From Muscardinus avellanarius (Eukaryota > Chordata > Mammalia > Rodentia > Gliridae), in contig OY726572.1 in NCBI GenBank assembly GCA_963383645.1, positions 21,048,792 to 21,112,791 on the forward strand: 64,000 bases of DNA. Reading direction: 5' to 3'. A program made the position numbers and the translations under genes. Below, piece after piece: positions 57,463-64,000 of the stretch. Below the pieces are notes generated by a model. The model searched no databases and was not told where the DNA came from. It worked only from the letters and a program-made list of their open reading frames with translations. How positions within the stretch are numbered: position 1 is the first letter of the stretch; each line of letters begins with the position of its first letter.

Positions 57463-57663
57463 CCAGGCACGGTGGTGCACGCTTGTAATCCCAGCATTTG
57501 GGAGACTGAGAGAGGAGGATCACGGTTCAAGAACAGCCTCAGCTAGTGAGGCCCTCTGCAACTCATTGAAACCCTATTTCAAAATAAAAATTAAAAAATA
57601 GGGCTGGGGGTGTAGCTTGGAGGTAGAGTGCACCTGGGTACCATTCCCAGTATGGAAAAAAAA
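57463..57663 (+). mobile_element. B1-dID SINE
   Basis: A complete element from gccaggcacggtggtgcac to cattcccagtatgg plus an A-run. It ends about 10 bp before the composite element's target duplication. Confidence 0.85.
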
Positions 57664-58100
57664 AAGAATGGTAAAATGAGGACTTTTTTAATATATATTT
57701 TTTATTTTTTTTAATGATACATCACTTTGGAATACAAGACTTGAAAGGATATACAAGCACATATCATCCAATAAGCCCTCCTCCAATCCCCATCCCATTC
57801 CCTCCCCCTCCCTCGATCCCATGCTTAATTGGTGATTATCTTTGATATAATTGTTTATGCACCTCATGAGTTTTAAAGAGATTCCATCCTCCCCCATCCC
57901 CTCCCCTCTGATTGGTCACCTTAATTGCTTCTCAATAGGGCCCTTTCTACTACTCGACCTCCTCCGGTACCCCCTTTCCTCCTAGTCCTGCTAATTAGGG
58001 GAAGCATCTGGATTTTATTTTCTGTGCTATTTCTCTGTGCATGCCACATTGCAAGTTCCGATCCTACTCTTTACGGCCCCAGTAGTGGCCTGGCCACCCG

Positions 58101-59120
58101 GAGGACTCTGATCCTGATCTCGCTGGCTCCAGCACCGGCCTTGCCTCATGGGAGGCCCTGATCCTGGCCTCGCTGGCTCCCTGCACTGAACTAACCTCTC
58201 GGCTGGCTCCTCTCCTGGCCTCAGAGGCACCAGCACCAGCCTAGCCTCACAACAGGCTCCGATCCTGGCCTCGCTGACCCTGGCACTGGCCTAACCCCTC
58301 GGCAGACTCCTTTCCTGGTCTCACAAGTCCCAGCTCCATCCTTGCCTCACAGCTGTTTCTGATCCCGGCTTCGCTGGCCCCAGCACCGGCCTTACCCCTC
58401 GGCAGAGTCCGATCCCAGCCTCGTAGATCCCAGCACCAGTCTTGCCTCACGGCAGGCTCCGATCCCAACCTTGCTGGCCCCAGCACCAGCCTAACTCCTT
58501 GGCAGACTCCGATTCCAGCCTCAGAGACCTCAGCACCGGCCTTGCCTTGCGGCAGGCTCCAATCCCAGCCTCGCTGGCTCTGGCACTGGCCTAATGCATC
58601 AGCTGGCTCCGATCCCGACCTCGGAGGCCCCAGCACTGGCCTTGTCTCATGGCAGGCTCCAATCCCGGTCTCGCTGACCCTGACACCGGCCTAACTCCTC
58701 AGCTGGCTCCAGTTCTGTCCTTGGAGGCCCCAGCACTGGCCTTGCCTCACGGTAGGCTCTGATCCTGGCCTTGTGGGCCCCGGCCCTGGCCTAACCCCTC
58801 GGCAGGCTCCAATCCCGGCCTCGGAGGCCCCAGCACTGGCCCTGTCTCATGGCAGGCTCCGATCCTGGCCTCACTGGCCCCATCACTGGCCTAACCCCTC
58901 AGCAGGCTCCGATCCCAGCCTTGAAGGCCTCAGTGACGGCCTTGCCTCACGGCAGGCTCCGATCCCTGCCTTGCTGGCCCCAGCACCGACCTAACCCCTC
59001 GGCAGGCTCCAATCCCGGCCTCAGAGGCCCTATCACCTGCCTTGCCTCACAGCAGGCTCCGATCCCAGCCTCGCTGGCCCCGGCACTAGGCTAAACCCTC
59101 GGCAGGCTCCGATCCGAGCA
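58101..59120. repeat. VNTR: twenty 50-bp units forming ten 100-bp dimers
   Basis: Units begin at 58101 and at every 50th base to 59101, with essentially no length change over 1 kb. Two alternating types occur on the + strand: one has tcgctggcccc and ends ctaacccctc; the other has tcggaggcccc and ends cttgcctcac. Both start with ggcaggctccgatccc-like sequence. Because 50 is not a multiple of three, open frames through it (for example 129 codons at 58247-58636, - strand) are artefacts. Confidence 0.93.
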
Positions 59121-59128
59121 CCCTCTTC

Positions 59129-59535
59129 ACCCAGACGGTTGTCCCACATTTCCAAAGGTGCGTGGTCGTAGTATTCTGCCTCTGAGGTAATTTCTTCAAA
59201 AGTTCCAGGTGTATTACGTCAGATCTCAGCCTCCCCTGAGTACTTGCCACTGCCAATGCGACTGCCTCCACCATTTCAAATCTTTCCCAAGCTCTTTTTC
59301 CATACCACACAACGTCCAGTGTTCCTAAGCATGTGCGACAGTAGCATTCGACCTTTGGGGTGATTTCTTCAGAGGATCAAGGTGGGTTGGATCAGATGTC
59401 TGCCTCTCCCAAATCCAAGTCTCCACCGCCATCTCGGCCACTGCTGCCGCCACCGCCTTCCTCCTAGGTCTCCACTAGACTCTTTCCTTACAGGTGATGT
59501 CCAGGATTCTTAACGACGTCGAGAAGCAGCAGTCC
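59129..59535 (-). repeat. Tandem ~180-bp monomers at the 5' end of the composite element
   Basis: The + strand blocks starting near 59137 and 59311 share gtccca/gtccag, aaggtgcg/aagcatgtgcg, tagtattctgcct/tagcattcgacct and gatttcttc/aatttcttc, and end with cagcctccc/gcctctccc. A third copy begins at about 59496 and is cut at the element's end. The complete monomer nearest the 5' end contains GAGATGGCGG on the - strand (about 59427-59436), close to the YY1 site that opens many L1 promoters. Confidence 0.8.
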
Positions 59536-59550
59536 AAATGAGGACTTTTT

Positions 59551-60035
59551 AAGTGACCAAATCATGACTCTTGTGACTAGTTCATATTAATATGGAATAA
59601 ACATGTCAATTTATTTAACTTACTAATGAATAAGGAAACTCCATAAAAATTAGTTCAGAGAAAAATCAGAAAGACAAACATACAGATAAATGGGAATGCT
59701 GAGGAGAATGTGTTAACAGAGGTAAGGCTGTCTTCCTTTGCTAGATAGAAATCAATTTCATCTTTACCAAAGAAAACTTCATCGACTTCCTATAAACAGG
59801 AATCATTTGCATCACCATCAGCCTTCCACACATTTTTAAAACTTATTTATTTATTTACCTATAGAGTAGCAAAGTATTCAAAGACAACGAAAGATGCTGG
59901 CTTTTATAGAATCAGACAACATGGGAAAAGTCTTCTAGTACAAATTCCAGTACAGATAGAAGCAGGTCACAAGTATAATTTCAACCTTTAAATAGCTATG
60001 CTTTTACAAGTCGAAAGACACATTAAATCAATTTT
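59551..60035. other. Intergenic AT-rich DNA
   Basis: No gene or clear repeat is recognised beyond a short TTTA run near 59846-59858. Confidence 0.4.
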
Positions 60036-60037
60036 AA

Positions 60038-60475
60038 GCTGGGTGTGGTGGCATATGCATGTAACTCCAGTACTCGAGAGGCTGAGACACGAGAATCACA
60101 GGTTCTCGGCCAGCCTCTGCAATTTAGTGAGGCTCTCCACAACTTAGTGAGACCCTACTTTAAAATAAAAAATAAAAATAGATCTGAGGGTCTTTCCCAG
60201 AGGTGGAATGCCCCTGGGTTCAATCCCACGACCACACACACACACACATAAAAATTATTCCTTTTTTTGCGGTACTGAGGATGGAACCCAGGAGCTTCCT
60301 ACCTCTGAGCTACACCCCCAGCTCTATTTTTTATTCTCTATTTTGAAACAGGGTCTCACTGAGTTGCAAAGGGCCTCACGAAGTATTAGCTGAGGCTGGC
60401 CTTGAACCACGATCCTCCTATCTCAGCCTCCCAAATGCTGGGATTACAAGCATGAGCCACCATGCCCAGCTTACA
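60038..60475. mobile_element. Sense SINE and antisense SINE
   Basis: A + strand SINE (60038-60232) with a short (CA)n tail, followed by a full antisense B1-dID (60261-60472). Confidence 0.8.
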
Positions 60476-60529
60476 AATTGATTTTAATAACATTTATTTC
60501 ATTTAGCCCAATATATCCAAAATAGTATT

Positions 60530-60584
<55 letters not shown>

Positions 60585-60790
60585 TACTGGGGGTGGAACC
60601 CAGGGACCTTTCTACCTCCAGGCTATACTCTCAAAGCTGCTTTTTATACTTTATTTGGAAACAGGGTCTCACTAAGTTGCTGAGAGCTTCACTAAGTAGC
60701 TGAGGCTGGCTTTGAAACTGTGTGATCCTCCTGTCTCAGCCTCCCAAGCAGTGGGATTACAAGCATGTGCCACCATGCCCGGCTCCAAAA

Positions 60791-60821
<31 letters not shown>

Positions 60822-61010
60822 GGTGGTACTGGGGTTCCTGGAAACCCTTCTACCTCTGGGCTACACTTCCAGACCTATTTTTTATATTTCTTTTATTTGG
60901 AAACAGGGTCTCCTAAGCCAGAGAGGATTGCTTCGAACCTGCGCGATCCTCCTGTCTCTACCTCCCAAGCGCGGGGATTACAAGCATGCCCCACCACACC
61001 CAGACAAAAT
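60530..61010 (-). mobile_element. (TG)n and two antisense SINEs
   Basis: A (TG)n tract (60533-60578) is followed by an antisense SINE (60586-60784), a T-run of about 27, and an antisense SINE of the shortened subfamily (about 60822-61005). Confidence 0.82.
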
Positions 61011-61112
61011 AACACGTTTTTAACTTGGAATCAATATAACAAATGAGTTATTTTACATTCTCTGTGTGTGTGTATGTGTGTATATACTATGTCTTTGAAA
61101 TTCAATGTGAAG

Positions 61113-61555
61113 ATGGGCGTGGTGGCGCATGCTTGTAATCCTAGCATTCGGGAGGCTGAGACAGGAGGATCGCAGTTTGGGGACAGCCTCAGCTACTTAG
61201 CGAGGCCCTTCACAATTCAGTGAGACACTGTTTAAAAAAAAAAGACTAAGCCGGGCGTGGTGGCGCACGCTTGTAATCCCCGCGCTTGGGAGGCTGAGAC
61301 AGGAGGATCGCACAGGTTCAAAGCCAGCCTCAGCTACTTAGTGAGGCTCTCAGCAACGTAGTGAGACCCTGTTTCCAAATAAAATATAAAATAGGTCTGG
61401 GAGTATAGCTCGGAGGTAGAAAGCCTCTGGGTTCCATCCCCAGTACCACCAAAAAAAAAAAAAAAAAAAGACTAAAAAATAGGTTTGGGGTGTAGTTCGG
61501 AGGTACAATGTCCTTGGGTTTCATCTCCAGTACTGAAAAAAAAAAAAAAGAAATC
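61113..61555 (+). mobile_element. Three + strand SINE units
   Basis: A B1-like half (61113-61240), a full B1-dID (61248-61468) and an ID half (about 61480-61540) with an A tail. Low divergence. Confidence 0.8.
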
Positions 61556-61725
61556 CAATGTACATCTCAGTCATGTTTCAAGGGGTCAGTGTAGTTGGTG
61601 GCCATATGTGGCTTGTAGATTCAACGTCTAGCATCTCAACAAAAGGCTATTATTTTATCCATCCGAAAGTCCTTTTGTTCCTGACAAAGATCATGAGATG
61701 AATTAACACAGAAAGTTGTTTCAGA

Positions 61726-61915
61726 GCCAGACGTGGCGGCGCACGCCTGTCATCCCAGTACATGGGAGACTGAAACAAGAGGACTGCAGGTCAAGGACAG
61801 CCTCAGCCTCTCGGCAACCTAGTGAGACCTTGTTTCAAAATAAAAATAAAATAGGGCCCAGGGGTGTAGCTCAGAGGAAGAATGCCCCTGGGTTCAATTC
61901 CAAGTACCATAGAAA
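61726..61915 (+). mobile_element. B1-dID SINE
   Basis: A complete element from agccagacgtggcggcgcac to caattccaagtacc. Confidence 0.8.
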
Positions 61916-62189
61916 AAGCTGTTTTAGGCTAAAAATGCTATTTTTAATATGATCTCATTTGTTGTGGAAAAAAATGTTTACTGAAAAACTTAGAAAGATT
62001 TAATGCCAAAATATTTACTATGACTCTCTGTGAAAGTGGAATTGTATGGTGTTATGTATTCTTTTTTCTTATTTATTCTTTCTTATTTCCCACAGCAAAT
62101 ACATCCTGCCTCTACAATAAAAATAAATCAATAAAGTGCAATTTTGGAAAGACATTTGGCAACTGCTAACTTAGATTTTATTTACAGCG

Positions 62190-62406
62190 GACGTGTGTGT
62201 GTGTGTGTGTGTCGTACTGGAGATGGAACCCAGAGGCATTCAATCTCCGGGCTACATCTCAGCCCTGTTTTATTTTTTGTTTGGAAACAGGATCTCACTA
62301 GGTTGATGAGAGTCTCACTACTTGCTGAGACTGTCCTGGAACCTGTGATCCTTCTGTCTCAACCTCCCAAATACTGGGATTGCAGGCGGTCACCACCACA
62401 CTTAGC
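62190..62406 (-). mobile_element. Antisense SINE with (TG)n
   Basis: A (TG)n run (62193-62212) joins the reverse complement of a B1-dID element ending caccaccacacttagct. Confidence 0.78.
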
Positions 62407-62684
62407 TCTTTGGGCAAATTTTGCTGCAAAATCAAGCCAAGTGCTCCAGGCTATCAATGTATCTGGAACAATACTTGGAATCCTTCTACAACCCAGGACT
62501 TGATGAGAGCACCAAAGCCCCTGAGAAGGATGAATAAAGTTAATTCATGCGATAGCTGTGCAGCGTTTCCAGGAGCGGAGCACTGGGGCTTCAGGAAAAG
62601 CAGAGTAAATGCTACTTTCCTTTAAGCGTCTCCCCTTTCTATCCCTTCAGCCTTTGGCCAGATGCAGGTCAAATAGCCTTTGAA

Positions 62685-63001
62685 GGTCAATGCTAGTACT
62701 CAGGAGGTTGAGACCCAAGGATCAGAGGTCAAGGCCAGCCTCAGCAATTAAGCAAGCCCCCTAAGTAACTTAGCAAGACCTAGTTTCAAAAAAATTTTTA
62801 TTTTTTGTGGTACTGGAGTTTGAACCCAGGAGTATTCTATCTCTGAGCTACACCCCCAGCCCTATTTTATTTTTCGTTTTGAAATATGGTCTCACTAAGT
62901 TGCAGAGGGCCTCTAAGTTGCTGAGGCTGGATGTGATCCTCTGCTCTCAGCCTCTTAAGTACTAGGATTCCAGGTGTGTGCCACCATACCAGCTCTGTTT
63001 C

Positions 63002-63045
<44 letters not shown>

Positions 63046-63110
63046 GGTTGGGGATGCATCTCAGAAGTAGAGTACCCCAGAGTTCAGTCCCTGGCGCCTA
63101 AAATAAATAC
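62685..63110. mobile_element. SINE fragments and an (AAT)n microsatellite
   Basis: A + strand SINE is split by an antisense SINE (62797-62997). An (AAT)n tract of about 14 units (63003-63045) and an ID half (63046-63105) follow. Confidence 0.7.
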
Positions 63111-64000
63111 ATACATAAATAATAAATGAATACTGCAAAATGTGCCGTCTGACCCACAATTAGCATGCAGCATATGAATTTTATTATCAAACCCAACCCA
63201 CTGAGCCAGCCATTCCAAAGACTTTGAAACAGGGCAACAGGTTTCCCCCTCAGAACTCCAAAGGTCCTTGGGTCACAGAGCTCAGGCTGTCCCCTAGATA
63301 AAGGCTGTTCTCTTCCCGGCAGACTGAAGAGGAAAGATTCCCAAATAAGCAAAAGCTTCCTTCTCCATCAGCAAGAAGTCTGAAGTTGGCATTTCCAGAG
63401 AAAGTTATGCCAGTATTATCTGGAAAGGCTTTCAGCAAGTGTCTTCATTCCTTGACCCATCTTGTCTATACTTGATTCCAGGGATTTTGCCACGCCTGCC
63501 CAATCTCTATCAATCCTGGAGATGTGCGACTGCGAGGCTAGCAGCTGCTGATCAGCTCCCCATGCGCAAAAAGGGAGCAAACCCCATGAAACTTTAGGCC
63601 GTGCATCAAATCATAATGACAAAACAACTGGCCTCGGCAGGATGCTTTATATTCAATTCAACACAAAGTCACACTGTTTCCTAAAAGCCACACATCGCAT
63701 CATCGCATCAGACAGGTGTGCTAAGGCGTTGTCTGACCCTCAGGTATTTTGTTTGGGGATCAAGTGAGCCCAAGCCCGGAACAAACATCTGCTAATGTGG
63801 CTCAAAGGAGACCTAAGAAAAACAGATGGACGAGTTAAAGGGAAAAACGTACTGGTTCTGGCTCTTGAGGTGCTTGGGGCCAAAGCCCCACTGTTGGGGC
63901 GATGGTCGTCATTTCCATCCTCCTAATGGGAGAATCCCTGGTTGGGGTGGCCTGGCTCTCTCTGGGGAGTGGCGCACGCTACAAGACAGGCAGGACAGCC
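63111..64000. other. Repeat-free right end, possible conserved non-coding region
   Basis: About 890 bp without any recognisable SINE, LINE or microsatellite, after 13 kb that is mostly repeats. No splice-flanked coding exon is evident. From 63600 it contains AT-rich homeodomain-like sites (atcataatgac, tttatattcaa) and a tandem atcgcatc (63687-63706). In human, DPYSL5 follows CENPA, so a distal element of that gene is possible. Confidence 0.4.

Larger units (their letters stand above)
57689..59535 (-). mobile_element. Composite VNTR retroelement (SVA-like organisation), unrecognised family
   Basis: The 1847-bp unit is flanked by the perfect 15-bp duplication aaatgaggacttttt (57674-57688 and 59536-59550). 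Read on the - strand, 59535-59129 holds a truncated and two complete monomers of about 180 bp. Then 59120-58101 holds 50-bp GC-rich units in strict register. Then 58100-57720 is a unique segment with G-rich tracts, and 57719-57689 is an A-rich tail. The long target duplication and A tail mean L1-type retrotransposition. The 5' monomers resemble, in organisation, the tandem promoter monomers of rodent L1, and the G-rich 3' segment resembles an L1 3' UTR. No protein-coding part exists, so it would be non-autonomous. Family identity needs a repeat-library comparison. Confidence 0.75.

Noticed and set aside
58247..58636. 129-codon open frame on the - strand, and similar frames at 58773-59094
   Set aside because: They run entirely through the 50-bp VNTR, whose unit length is not a multiple of three, and arise from lack of stop codons in GC-rich repeats. 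There is no start context, splice signal or protein similarity.
58101..59120. Regular repeats resembling a CRISPR array
   Set aside because: Units are directly adjacent and have no unique spacers; the genome is mammalian and the array sits inside a retroelement.
34571..64000. Exons of DPYSL5 or another downstream gene
   Set aside because: I looked for conserved, splice-flanked coding segments and found none; in human DPYSL5 begins tens of kilobases after CENPA, so it probably lies beyond the window.

Overview
This is mammalian nuclear DNA, most likely from a squirrel (Sciuridae; ground squirrel or marmot type). The main clue is dozens of copies of one dimeric SINE. Its left half is B1/7SL-like and its right half is ID/tRNA-like, the structure known as B1-dID in squirrels and dormice. 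Rodent-type ID monomers, L1 pieces and an IAP-like LTR agree with this. Most ORFs over 60 codons are translations of SINEs, microsatellites or a minisatellite and are not genes.

Two protein-coding genes are present, both on the + strand. SLC35F6 (CpG-island promoter about 3.15-3.34 kb, six coding exons 3345-15619) encodes a 371-residue, lysosome-associated multi-pass membrane protein. CENPA (CpG-island promoter about 28.95-29.29 kb, four coding exons 29291-33377) encodes the 139-residue centromeric histone H3 variant. The order SLC35F6 then CENPA matches human 2p23.3, where KCNK3 lies upstream and DPYSL5 downstream. I find no exon of either neighbour here, so both window ends are intergenic.

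Layout: 1-3.1 kb is upstream intergenic DNA with SINEs; 3.3-15.6 kb is SLC35F6 with an 8.5-kb first intron; 15.6-28.9 kb is intergenic, with a repeat-poor half and then a nest of L1, SINEs and a solo LTR at 21.1-23.35 kb; 28.9-34.3 kb is CENPA, with a row of antisense SINEs in intron 1 and a SINE in its 3' UTR; 34.3-64 kb is repeat-dominated intergenic DNA. That last part holds a MED28 retropseudogene (38.5-39.0 kb, probably extending to 36.2 kb), a repeat-poor block at 48.2-50.65 kb, a composite VNTR retroelement at 57.69-59.54 kb, and a repeat-free block at the right end.

The most unusual object is the 1.85-kb composite element at 57689-59535. Read on the - strand, it has a truncated plus two complete monomers of about 180 bp with a YY1-like motif near its start. 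Next come twenty 50-bp GC-rich units in strict register (ten 100-bp dimers), then a unique segment with G-rich tracts, then an A-rich tail. A perfect 15-bp target-site duplication flanks the whole unit. It is organised like primate SVA/LAVA elements or like a rodent L1 promoter array joined to an L1-type 3' end. I do not recognise it as a named family.

The two genes are not known to act together. Their promoters fit separate programmes: CENPA has four CCAAT boxes and a CHR typical of G2/M genes, and SLC35F6 has a CLEAR-like E-box typical of lysosomal genes.
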